NCBI GenBank assembly: GCA_019594235.1
Contig: JAFDTG010000001.1
Location: 8,841-72,840 of the forward strand
Direction of reading: 5' to 3'
DNA from: Candidatus Saliniplasma halalkaliphilum
GTDB taxonomy: Archaea; Thermoplasmatota; Thermoplasmata; Halarchaeoplasmatales; Halarchaeoplasmataceae
Length of the DNA: 64,000 nucleotides
Below the pieces are notes generated by a model. The model did no database searches. It was not told the origin of the DNA and worked only from the letters and a program-made list of their open reading frames with translations. The translations under genes and the position numbers were made by a program. This document shows positions 7,742 through 15,457 of this stretch, in pieces. The first letter of the stretch is position 1, and every line of letters starts with the position of its first letter.

Positions 7742-8413
7742 TCAATTCCGTTGTAACTTATTTACCTTTTCATAATGATCTTTAGAATTCGAATATATCA
7801 TTTTTTTATAATTTGTTTTATCTTCAGATAAATGCTTTAAATATAATAGTGAGGACACAGCAGATAAAATACCACCAAATATTAAAGAAGTTGCAAATCC
7901 ATAACCTATGCTAATTCCGGAGTGATCTAACTCTAAAACAGGAATATATGCAATGTACAATATCGAAAATAGCCACCACATAAATAAAGGACTGATTCTA
8001 TCGATTTTGTCAAATTGATATTTTAAAAGTTTGTATCCTACAAATACAATTACAACCGCATTTATCAAAAACATACCCTCTAAAATATGTATATTCAATG
8101 TGACTAAAAACAGTTCTAAAAAGAATGACACTATAGATAACCCTGCTATGATAAACATCCCTGCAATGAATGCAATAAAAGTGAACTCATGCTTAGTAAA
8201 CAATAAAATAAAAGAAAACAAAAACAACAGACCAAGAAATATCAGGATTAACCAAATCACAGGGCTTTTGAAATATTCTTTAAATAATTGGGAAGTAAGT
8301 AAAATGAAAATCAGAGAGATCTCACCAAAAATTAAAAAATTTTTTAGTGGAATTATGTCAGACATTGTGTACAAATTTTCCTGTAACTCCTCGAACATTT
8401 TTAATGTCTCCAT
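7742..8413 (-). CDS. Polytopic membrane protein of unknown function
   Basis: A 223-residue protein with about seven hydrophobic segments, a short charged N-terminus and a Lys/Asn-rich cytosolic tail (about 25 residues). I recognise no family motif. The gene is more AT-rich and its protein richer in Ile, Phe and Asn than its neighbours, which could mean lineage-specific or transferred DNA, but composition of membrane genes is often skewed this way. It lies 35 bases upstream of cobA on the same strand. Confidence 0.6.
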   Translation of the reverse strand: METLKMFEELQENLYTMSDIIPLKNFLIFGEISLIFILLTSQLFKEYFKSPVIWLILIFLGLLFLFSFILLFTKHEFTFIAFIAGMFIIAGLSIVSFFLELFLVTLNIHILEGMFLINAVVIVFVGYKLLKYQFDKIDRISPLFMWWLFSILYIAYIPVLELDHSGISIGYGFATSLIFGGILSAVSSLLYLKHLSEDKTNYKKMIYSNSKDHYEKVNKLQRN

Positions 8414-8471
8414 GATGAAACATAAATCCTAGCCTATTTTAAACTTATTAGAAACCATCGGGATTTATATA

Positions 8472-8645
8472 TCAAATTATAAAGGGGATGAGTTGAGAAA
8501 GTTCACCAAAAATCCACAATGCAATGATTATAACTGCGACTAGGATAAGAACGATAACACATTTTATGAGATGCCATACAAACCATACAACTAATATCAA
8601 TATAAGGATACCAATCAATATCAATATAGGAATTATGACTGCCAT
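8472..8645 (-). CDS. Small hydrophobic protein, 57 residues
   Basis: Starting at the ATG at 8645 there is an uninterrupted frame that encodes one long or two short membrane helices: an N-terminal Ile/Leu-rich stretch, a central FVWHLIKC turn, a second Ile/Val helix, and a WIFGELSQLIPF end. The pattern (two helices with a K-containing turn) is loosely like BofA-type small membrane proteins, a weak resemblance only. The frame sits in an otherwise empty 330-base gap, and an inverted-repeat site precedes it, which supports a real gene. It is divergent from the arginine decarboxylase gene. Confidence 0.5.
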   Translation of the reverse strand: MAVIIPILILIGILILILVVWFVWHLIKCVIVLILVAVIIIALWIFGELSQLIPFII

Positions 8646-8674
8646 ATTTTAGAAAGGTAAATCGGATTATTTAA

Positions 8675-8688
8675 ATGTTTATAAACAT
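8675..8688. promoter_or_regulatory. 14-bp perfect palindrome between divergent genes
   Basis: ATGTTTATAAACAT is a perfect palindrome. It is 30 bases from the start of the small membrane protein gene (leftward) and 57 bases before the arginine decarboxylase start, which has its own TTTAAATT box about 28 bases upstream of the ATG. The palindrome contains TTTATAAAC and may double as the TATA box of the leftward gene. An operator role is inference from position and symmetry. Confidence 0.4.
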
Positions 8689-8744
8689 GATAGCTATTCA
8701 GACACCTGAAAGATTTAAATTACACCCTTGATTAGTATTGATAG

Positions 8745-9215
8745 ATGTTAGAAGAATACAAACATTTCACAGTAAAAAAGGGAATCGGTAAAAATGATGT
8801 GTCCACACTAAATGCTATAGATAAAGCATACTTAGATGCTGGAGTAGGCGATCTCAACCTTATTCGAGTTTCTTCTATATTACCAAAAGGAACCGACAAA
8901 GTAGATCGAGTTGGCGAAGAATTTGGATCGTTTATTCCATGCGTTCTTGCTGAAGCCGTTGGAGTTAAAAATGAAGTAGCTGCAGGGATCGGTTATGGAT
9001 TTGATAAAGACGGTGGAGGATACGTTGTTGAACATTCATTGTGCATGCAAGACATCGATATGGAAGAGTTTGATAACCAAATAGAAAGGAAAGTCAAAGA
9101 GATGGGTAGAATTAGAAATATTGAGTTGGAGAAAGTACAAGTTGAAAGCATCAAAACGAAAATAGAAGCTTCAAAGTACGGTTGTGCTGTTGCTATACTG
9201 GTGTATTTACCATGA
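8745..9215 (+). CDS. pdaD: Pyruvoyl-dependent arginine decarboxylase
   Basis: A 156-residue PvlArgDC family protein. It converts arginine to agmatine for polyamine (and possibly agmatidine) synthesis. LNLIRVSSILPKG holds the autocleavage site: in this family the proenzyme breaks between two serines (here residues 43 and 44), turning the second into the pyruvoyl cofactor. VLAEAVGVKNEVAAGIGYGFDKDGGGYVVEH is also typical. Length agrees with archaeal enzymes of 155-165 residues. The stop overlaps the ATG of the next gene (ATGA). Confidence 0.95.
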   Translation: MLEEYKHFTVKKGIGKNDVSTLNAIDKAYLDAGVGDLNLIRVSSILPKGTDKVDRVGEEFGSFIPCVLAEAVGVKNEVAAGIGYGFDKDGGGYVVEHSLCMQDIDMEEFDNQIERKVKEMGRIRNIELEKVQVESIKTKIEASKYGCAVAILVYLP

Positions 9216-9673
9216 GTAGAGAAAGATATGGGATAATCGTATGTCCGGATTGTCAAAATGCACGTTCTGTTGACCTTACCAATAAGACAACTAGATGTAA
9301 CTATTGTGGAAATAGGATGAAGATAAAAAAGATGAATGTGTATTACCAAACAAATTCCCAAAAAGAAGCTGCATGGGCTGTTGGACGATTGAATGAGAAA
9401 TTAAAAGGTAAAGAAGAACCTATAAAAGAAAAAAAAGAATCTTCAGATCCATATTATAAAGCGGCGAAAGAATCATCTAAAGGAGACAATCAGAGAGAAA
9501 AGCTTTTGATCTTAGCTAGGATTTTGACCGATGAGTTAGGACAATTTAATAAAGAAGACCTTGAAAAGGTTGCTGAAAAAAGCGATCTTGGAGATGTAGA
9601 TACTATTATCAAAAACATTAGAAAAATAGATGATATCTACGAACCGGAGCATGAAGTTTTTAAATCAATTTAG
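9212..9673 (+). CDS. Zinc-ribbon protein, DUF5817/DUF1922-like
   Basis: A 153-residue protein with an N-terminal zinc ribbon (CPDCQNARSVD...CNYCGN) followed by MKIKKMNVYYQTNSQKEAAWAVGRLNEKL, the pattern of archaeal DUF5817-type proteins. The C-terminal half is charged and helical, possibly a winged-helix-like module. A longer frame starts at 9182, but the ATG at 9212 forms an ATGA overlap with pdaD, so coupling is likely and this start is preferred. It overlaps the convergent elp3 end by 4 bases. Function is unknown; a nucleic-acid-binding role is the usual guess for such ribbons. Confidence 0.8.
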   Translation: MSRERYGIIVCPDCQNARSVDLTNKTTRCNYCGNRMKIKKMNVYYQTNSQKEAAWAVGRLNEKLKGKEEPIKEKKESSDPYYKAAKESSKGDNQREKLLILARILTDELGQFNKEDLEKVAEKSDLGDVDTIIKNIRKIDDIYEPEHEVFKSI

Positions 9674-11205
9674 AACCTTTTAACCATATAATGTCCCTCA
9701 AGCTCATACCCTAAATACCTATAGTACTCTCTTGCACCGACTCCACTTATTACACGTAAGCGATCTGCTTCTGATGCCGCAATTTTTTCACATTCTTCGA
9801 CTAGTTTTTTCCCGATCCCTTTGTGTTGGTACTTTTCCCCTTTTTTTTGCACAGGTGTCATCGAACCCACTACTTTTAACTCCCGTATAATTGGTGAGTT
9901 AGAGTCACAAATTCTTAGTCTTGAATAACCTATGATTATTGAATCAACACCTATTTCTAAAAAGTACTCTCGACCATCAGATGCTCTGTAATTAATTACT
10001 TTCATTTCGATATCTGAAATATTAATATCTTTATTGGAATGTCCCGCCTCTCTGCACCTGATACAGTCACAATCAAGACCCATATCCTTCAATTCTCTTC
10101 TGGCATATTGACGAAGATTACTTTTTTTCACACCTGCATCCACCAAAGGGGATGGAATGTCTCTCTGAACTCTTTGAATTCGTACATAGGGGGGTACTAA
10201 TGATTTCATTTTAGCTACCAAGTTAGAAGCTTCTTCTGTGGTCATAGGATTATAATCACCATCTTTCCACCTCTCGTATAATTCAGTTCCCTCCACGACT
10301 AAAGTTGGATAAATCTTTAACATGTCTGGTTTAAAACTTCCATCCTCAAATAATCTTTTAAACTCTTTTAGATCATCTTGACTATTACTTCCAGGAAGAC
10401 CAGGCATCATATGGTAACATACTTTGAATCCTCTTTCTTTGGCTAACTTAGTTGATTCGATAGTATCTTTCACTGTATGTCCCCTATGAATATTGTCTAA
10501 TAATTCATCTCTCAAACTTTGTACCCCTAGCTCAACTCTAGTTGCACCCAATTCCAGCATCCGATCAATTTGCTGTTCTTTACAATAATCAGGTCTGGTT
10601 TCTATGGTTAGACCGATGCATCTTATGTCAGAGGTCTCATTGATTTTTTTGGCTTCATCTAAAGAATTTGATACAGAGCCATTCAATCCATCCAAACATC
10701 CTTTAACAAAACTCTTTTGATACTCCCATTCCCTAGCTGGGAAGGTTCCTCCCATGACGATAAGGTCTACTTTATCTGTTTTGTGACCTATAGCTTCGTA
10801 TTGACGTAATCTATCCTCCACCTGCCTTTTTGGATCAAACTCGTTCCTCTCGGCCCTAAGAGCGGCCGGTTCTTTACCTGTGTAAGATTGAGGAGAAGGT
10901 TTTTCTTTATTTGGTCCTCCGGGACACATGATACATTTTCCGTGAGGACACTCCGCTGGAGAAGTCATACAGGCAACCACAGTTACACCCGATTTCTTCC
11001 TAGCCGGTTTCCTTTGTAGTACGGAGATTACTTCTTTCTTTTTTATACTATCAACTTCTTCAACATATTTTAACAATTCAGAATTCCTAGGAAGTTCGGA
11101 TATGCCAAATTCTTTACAATATTTCATCTTGGCTTTCTGTAATTCATTGGGTGTACTAATCTCGCCAGAGTATATGTCCTCTAGGATTTTCTTTAAATGC
11201 TGCAT
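9670..11205 (-). CDS. elp3: Elp3 family tRNA U34 carboxymethyltransferase (radical SAM/GNAT)
   Basis: A 511-residue archaeal Elp3. After an N-terminal helical tRNA-binding region comes the radical SAM cluster site CPHGKCIMCPGG (three Cys in CX4CX2C), GGTFPAREWEYQ, ETRPDY and GATRVELGVQS, then a zinc-binding CDCIRCREAGH segment and a GNAT acetyltransferase domain ending KGIGKKLVEECEKIA...YYRYLGYELEG. It builds cm5U at the wobble position of tRNA from acetyl-CoA and SAM. Length is typical. It is transcribed alone and leftward; upstream lies tRNA-Val. Confidence 0.96.
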   Translation of the reverse strand: MQHLKKILEDIYSGEISTPNELQKAKMKYCKEFGISELPRNSELLKYVEEVDSIKKKEVISVLQRKPARKKSGVTVVACMTSPAECPHGKCIMCPGGPNKEKPSPQSYTGKEPAALRAERNEFDPKRQVEDRLRQYEAIGHKTDKVDLIVMGGTFPAREWEYQKSFVKGCLDGLNGSVSNSLDEAKKINETSDIRCIGLTIETRPDYCKEQQIDRMLELGATRVELGVQSLRDELLDNIHRGHTVKDTIESTKLAKERGFKVCYHMMPGLPGSNSQDDLKEFKRLFEDGSFKPDMLKIYPTLVVEGTELYERWKDGDYNPMTTEEASNLVAKMKSLVPPYVRIQRVQRDIPSPLVDAGVKKSNLRQYARRELKDMGLDCDCIRCREAGHSNKDINISDIEMKVINYRASDGREYFLEIGVDSIIIGYSRLRICDSNSPIIRELKVVGSMTPVQKKGEKYQHKGIGKKLVEECEKIAASEADRLRVISGVGAREYYRYLGYELEGHYMVKRF

Positions 11206-11347
11206 TTAGTTATCGATTTATCCTTTCTATATAACAATCTTTCCGTTGATTCGTATGTTAAAGGGAAAATGATATATAATCAATTTATTTAATGTGGAGT
11301 TAAGTGGTTGAACGGTCAATTAATGGCTTGTTTCTTCCATCCATAAA

Positions 11348-11421
11348 GGGCTCATAGTCTAGTTGGTTATGACGTCGCCTTGACATGGCGGAGGTCGCCG
11401 GTTCGAATCCGGCTGAGCCCA
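11348..11421 (+). tRNA. tRNA-Val (GAC)
   Basis: The acceptor strands GGGCTCA and TGAGCCC pair perfectly. The D arm contains AGTTGGTTA. The anticodon stem is TCGCC/GGCGG around the loop TTGACAT (anticodon GAC, valine). The T arm is GCCGG-TTCGAAT-CCGGC with discriminator A. No intron and no encoded CCA. The last acceptor bases GCCC also start an 11-bp perfect inverted repeat. Confidence 0.97.
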
Positions 11422-11441
11422 TTTTTTCACAAAAAATGGGC
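11417..11441 (+). terminator. Hairpin with T-run immediately after tRNA-Val
   Basis: GCCCATTTTTT and AAAAAATGGGC form an 11-bp perfect inverted repeat with a 3-base loop. Its left arm is the 3' end of the tRNA itself. The T6 run after the tRNA would be enough for archaeal termination; the mirror-image A6TGGGC is what is unusual. Confidence 0.5.
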
Positions 11442-11781
11442 AGTTAGAGAGCGTAAGCTTTTCGACAAATAAATTCACTTTGTTCATTTATTCGTCTTGA
11501 TCCTCGTTATCACTGCGGATTCTGACGAGCCCATTATAAAATTTTATATTTTTAGTGGGGTAAGAGAATACGTCAGTATTCTTGAGAGCCCATTATAAAT
11601 TTTCATTTAAAAAACATTTCAAACTATATTTAAAATATGATATAATTCTTTAAACAATACCGTATATCAATTTTATGTATTTTTTCCATAAAACCTTAAC
11701 GATACATTTATTAATATCGAAGTAGGTTCTTAATAATGCCGCTCGAGTGTAAAGGGTGTGTATTAGAGCAGGTGAGATAGG
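11422..11781 (+). other. 360-base gene-free region with repeated tRNA-end-like sequences
   Basis: No coding frame is convincing. GAGCCCATTATAAA occurs twice (11527-11540 and 11586-11599), each echoing the tRNA-Val 3' end GAGCCCAtt. Between the tRNA and the first copy, a segment beginning GGGC (11438) and ending GAGCCCA (11533) can fold: GACAAATAAAT pairs with ATTTATTCGTC, and GATCC with GGATT. The next segment holds the perfect hairpin AGAATAC-gtca-GTATTCT (11565-11582). These look like tRNA-like or duplicated tRNA-end units; transcription is not demonstrated. The TFB promoter must lie in the right part. Confidence 0.45.
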
Positions 11782-12735
11782 TTGTATGAATATGAATTTA
11801 AGGTAGGAAAGAAAGTAGATTCTGTTAATATAGTTAATATATGCCCTGAATGCGGCAGTCAAAATATAATCTTAGATTATCAACATGGAGATCTTTTGTG
11901 TAACAAATGTGGTCTGATATTAGATGAATTATACCTTTATCAAGGGGACGAGTGGTTATCAAACGATTCTGACGAAGATAATCACAAAATAAGAACAGGA
12001 CCACCTGAAAATCCAAGAGTCTTCGATAAAGGTTTAACAACAGAAATTGACAATAAAAACAAGGATTCATACGGAAAACCCATTTCCAATCAAAATCGTT
12101 CCCAATTATATAGATTGAGAAAATGGCAAAAAAGATTGAGAGCATCGAATGCCTTAGAAAAGAATTTGAAAAAAGCTTTTCGAGAAATAGATAGGATCGG
12201 TTCTGTATTGGGCTTGTCCAATCAAATGAGAGAAGAAGCTTGTCATCTATATAAAAAAGCGGTTAAAAAGAACTTGATACGAGGTAGAAGTATCAACTGT
12301 ATAGCTTCATCCTGTATATACACGACTTGCAGACAAGTAGGAAAACCAAGAACTATGGAAGAAATATCAAGTGTAACTTTACTCGATAAAAGAGATATAG
12401 GTAGAACATATCGATTTCTTTGCAGAGAACTAGAACTAAAAATAGAACCAACTAGATCCCAGGAATATATCGAAAGATATTGTAACGAATTAGATTTGAA
12501 TGTCGATGTTATTAAAGACGCTAAGGAAATACTAAATGAAGCTGAGGTGGGTGAGATTTTATCTGGGAAAAGTCCATCAGGTTTAGCGGCAGCAGCAATA
12601 TATATTTCAGCAAAGAATAAAAAAATAAAAATAACCCAAAAGAAAATTGCTGATGTGAGTTCTGTTACTGAAGTAACAATCCGTAACAGATATAAAGAAC
12701 TCGTTGAAAAACTCAATATGAAAACACTATTCTAA
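11782..12735 (+). CDS. tfb: Transcription initiation factor TFB (TFIIB homologue)
   Basis: A 317-residue TFB. The N-terminal zinc ribbon is CPECGSQNIILDYQHGDLLCNKCG; then comes the B-finger/linker region with NRSQLYRLRKWQKRLRASNALEKNL, then two cyclin-like repeats, the second recognised by LSGKSPSGLAAAAIYISAK and an HTH TQKKIADVSSVTEVTIRNRYKEL. It binds TBP-TATA complexes and recruits RNA polymerase. The TTG start at 11782 has GGTGAG just upstream and keeps the frame; no ATG exists before the ribbon. Other TFB paralogues may exist outside the window. Confidence 0.96.
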   Translation: MYEYEFKVGKKVDSVNIVNICPECGSQNIILDYQHGDLLCNKCGLILDELYLYQGDEWLSNDSDEDNHKIRTGPPENPRVFDKGLTTEIDNKNKDSYGKPISNQNRSQLYRLRKWQKRLRASNALEKNLKKAFREIDRIGSVLGLSNQMREEACHLYKKAVKKNLIRGRSINCIASSCIYTTCRQVGKPRTMEEISSVTLLDKRDIGRTYRFLCRELELKIEPTRSQEYIERYCNELDLNVDVIKDAKEILNEAEVGEILSGKSPSGLAAAAIYISAKNKKIKITQKKIADVSSVTEVTIRNRYKELVEKLNMKTLF

Positions 12736-12833
12736 TTATTTTGATTCTACTATTTTTAAATGTTTGATTTGATTTTTAAAAAAGGTTTATAAGATACATT
12801 TCATTTTTCAACACTTAAGGAGATATCAAATAG

Positions 12834-12872
12834 ATGAATGAAAAAAGACGGAGGTACTTAGATGTCAGATAG
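12834..12872 (+). CDS. Possible 12-codon leader peptide before mutS
   Basis: An ATG at 12834, placed 11 bases after an AAGGAG site, opens a frame MNEKRRRYLDVR that stops inside mutS, overlapping its start by 11 bases. The GGAGG used by mutS lies within this frame. Such an arrangement could couple translation of mutS to the leader. This may also be chance; no homology can be claimed. Confidence 0.25.
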   Translation: MNEKRRRYLDVR

Positions 12873-15456
12873 AACACCCATGATGAAGCAGTACTACAAA
12901 CTGAAAAATCAGTACCCCGATTCAATCCTTTTCTTTCGGATGGGGGATTTTTACGAGATGTTCGATGAAGACGCTAAATTAGTAGCAAAGGAACTAGACA
13001 TAGCCTTAACAACTAGAGATAAAGGAAAAGATGATCCAATACCTATGGCTGGTGTTCCATATCACTCCGTAGATTCTTACCTTCAAAGACTTATAAAAAA
13101 TGGATACACAGTTGCAATTGCTGAACAGGTCGAAGATCCAAAACAAGCTAAGGGACTAGTTGATAGAGAAGTTGTAAGAGTAGTAACACCAGGAACTGTA
13201 ATTGATGAGGGATTACTTGACGATTCTAGTAATAATTTTTTAATAGGGATAGCAGGTGACGGTCCTTACGGACTGGCTGCAGTGGATATATCTACAGGTG
13301 ACTTTTTAGTCACTCAATTAGATGATGAAAAGGCTCTTGTTTCAGAAATAGTACGATATGAGCCTTCGGAATGCATATTATCATCGAGCTTGATCAATGA
13401 GGAACAGTTTGTAGAAAAGCTGAGGCAGGAAGTTTCAATGATGATAAATAAATACAAAGACGAAGCATTCAGATTCCATCCTGCTGAATTAAAACTATTG
13501 GATCAGTTCGGTACAGAATCCTTGGAACCTCTTGGAATTAGTGATAAAAAACAAGCTGTAAGAGCGGCTGGAGCAGTCTTAGATTATCTTGAGGATACAC
13601 AAAAAAGAACAATGGACTACATACAAAGACTACAATTTTATTCTCATGATGATTACATGACTTTGGATGCTACAACGTTAAAAAATTTAGAAATTTTTCA
13701 AAATTTACGTGAAGGAGGGAAAAAGGGAACTTTGCTTGAAATCATGGACGACACAGTAACTTCAATGGGTTACAGAAGGTTGAAAAAGTGGCTGCAACAG
13801 CCCTTACTTGATATCGATTTGATTGAAGAGAGATTAAAAGCAGTTCAGGAACTTAAAGATGAAATTTTTCTAAGGGACGATCTTAGAAATCAGATGGACG
13901 GTATGTCAGATATAGAAAGGTTGATCAGCAGAGTGGTTTACGGAAACGCCAATGCTAGAGACCTGATTTCTATAAAGAACGTTTTAGGTAAATTGCAGCC
14001 CCTTCTAGAAATTTTAGATGATGTGAAAAGTGATTATTTACTCAATTTAAAAAAATCTTTAGACCCTATGGAAGACATCTGGAAACTAATCGATGACTCT
14101 ATAATTAACGACCCTCCTAATACCGTTAAGGAAGGCGGCATTATAAAAGAAGGCTTCGACGATGATCTAGATGAGCTTAAAAGGAAAACAAAGGGGGGTA
14201 AAGAATGGATAAGTTCACTGGAAAGAAAAGAAAAAGATAAAACTGGGATCGAAACCTTAAAAGTTGGATACAATAAAGTCCATGGTTACTACATAGAGGT
14301 ACCAAAATCCCAGGATGATAAGGTTCCAGAGAACTATTCTAGAAAACAAACTTTGAAAAACAGCGAAAGATATTATACTGAAGAACTAAAAGATAAAGAA
14401 GAGGAGATAATCAGTTCGGAAGAAAAGATGGAGGCCTTTGAATACGAAATATTCAAAGAGATTCGAGAAGGGGCAGGTAGTCATTCAGAAAGGTTCCAAA
14501 AAACTGCAGAAGTGCTCTCTAAATTGGATGTTATTACTACGTTCGCTCATCTTGCGGTTAGAAATGATTACAATCGCCCTGATATCGGAGAAGACGGTAG
14601 ATTAGACATAAATGAGGGAAGGCATCCAGTAGTTGAAAAAACAGTGGATAGTTTTATTCCGAACGATGCACTTCTAGATAAGGAAAACAACAGATATATC
14701 ATAATCACTGGACCTAATATGTCGGGTAAATCAACATATATGAGACAGAACGCATTGATTACGTTGTTAGCCCACGTAGGAAGTTTCGTTCCTGCCGAGA
14801 AAGCCCACATCGGGATCGTTGATAGAATATTTACCCGGGTTGGATCTTTAGATGCTTTGACTAGGGGTAAATCCACATTCATGGTTGAAATGGTGGAGCT
14901 AGCTAACATATTACATAATGCATCCCAGGATAGTTTGATTTTGCTTGATGAAATAGGAAGTGGTACGAGCACATTCGATGGGCTGAGTATTGCCTGGGCT
15001 GTAACAGAGTATATCAATAAAAATATCAAAGCGAAAACGCTTTTTGCAACTCACTACCATGAGATAACAGAACTCGAAAAATCTCTAAAAGGAGTTAAAA
15101 ATTTACATGTTGCAGTTAAAGAAAGTGAGGGAGATGTAACATTTTTGAGGAAAGTAAGAGAAGGACACACCGACGAAAGTTATGGTATCCATGTAGCATC
15201 TCTAGCAGGTGTGCCTAATCCAGTTGTTGAACGTTCTATGGAAGTGCTGAATCAAATAGAAGAGGACCACACTATAAAGATGGAAACTCAAGATAGTCCT
15301 AAATTCAAACAGGTTGTTTTCGACCCCAATACTGGAGAAACATCTTCAGAAAGTCATCCTGTTATTGAAGAGTTAAAAAAGATGGATATAGAGAATATGA
15401 CTCCTATGGAAGCTATGAACGAACTTTGGAGACTTAGAAAGGAGGCGGAGGATTAA
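12862..15456 (+). CDS. mutS: DNA mismatch repair protein MutS
   Basis: An 864-residue bacterial-type MutS1. The N-terminal mismatch-binding domain has the F-x-E motif in MGDFYEMFDEDA (about residues 28-38). The connector, lever and clamp domains follow, and the ABC ATPase domain holds Walker A GPNMSGKSTYMRQ (about 616-628), DEIGSGTSTFDGLS and THYHE. It recognises base mismatches and recruits MutL. Length is normal. A TTTATAAG box lies upstream. mutL follows after one base, so the two form an operon. MutS1/MutL pairs are patchy in archaea and generally thought to be acquired from bacteria. Confidence 0.97.
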   Translation: MSDRTPMMKQYYKLKNQYPDSILFFRMGDFYEMFDEDAKLVAKELDIALTTRDKGKDDPIPMAGVPYHSVDSYLQRLIKNGYTVAIAEQVEDPKQAKGLVDREVVRVVTPGTVIDEGLLDDSSNNFLIGIAGDGPYGLAAVDISTGDFLVTQLDDEKALVSEIVRYEPSECILSSSLINEEQFVEKLRQEVSMMINKYKDEAFRFHPAELKLLDQFGTESLEPLGISDKKQAVRAAGAVLDYLEDTQKRTMDYIQRLQFYSHDDYMTLDATTLKNLEIFQNLREGGKKGTLLEIMDDTVTSMGYRRLKKWLQQPLLDIDLIEERLKAVQELKDEIFLRDDLRNQMDGMSDIERLISRVVYGNANARDLISIKNVLGKLQPLLEILDDVKSDYLLNLKKSLDPMEDIWKLIDDSIINDPPNTVKEGGIIKEGFDDDLDELKRKTKGGKEWISSLERKEKDKTGIETLKVGYNKVHGYYIEVPKSQDDKVPENYSRKQTLKNSERYYTEELKDKEEEIISSEEKMEAFEYEIFKEIREGAGSHSERFQKTAEVLSKLDVITTFAHLAVRNDYNRPDIGEDGRLDINEGRHPVVEKTVDSFIPNDALLDKENNRYIIITGPNMSGKSTYMRQNALITLLAHVGSFVPAEKAHIGIVDRIFTRVGSLDALTRGKSTFMVEMVELANILHNASQDSLILLDEIGSGTSTFDGLSIAWAVTEYINKNIKAKTLFATHYHEITELEKSLKGVKNLHVAVKESEGDVTFLRKVREGHTDESYGIHVASLAGVPNPVVERSMEVLNQIEEDHTIKMETQDSPKFKQVVFDPNTGETSSESHPVIEELKKMDIENMTPMEAMNELWRLRKEAED

Positions 15457-15457
15457 A

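Noticed and set aside
11438..11533. A second, intron-bearing tRNA after tRNA-Val
   Set aside because: The GGGC...GAGCCCA ends and some stems are tRNA-like, but there is no TTCGA-type T loop and no clear anticodon arm, so it is reported only as a tRNA-like repeat unit.
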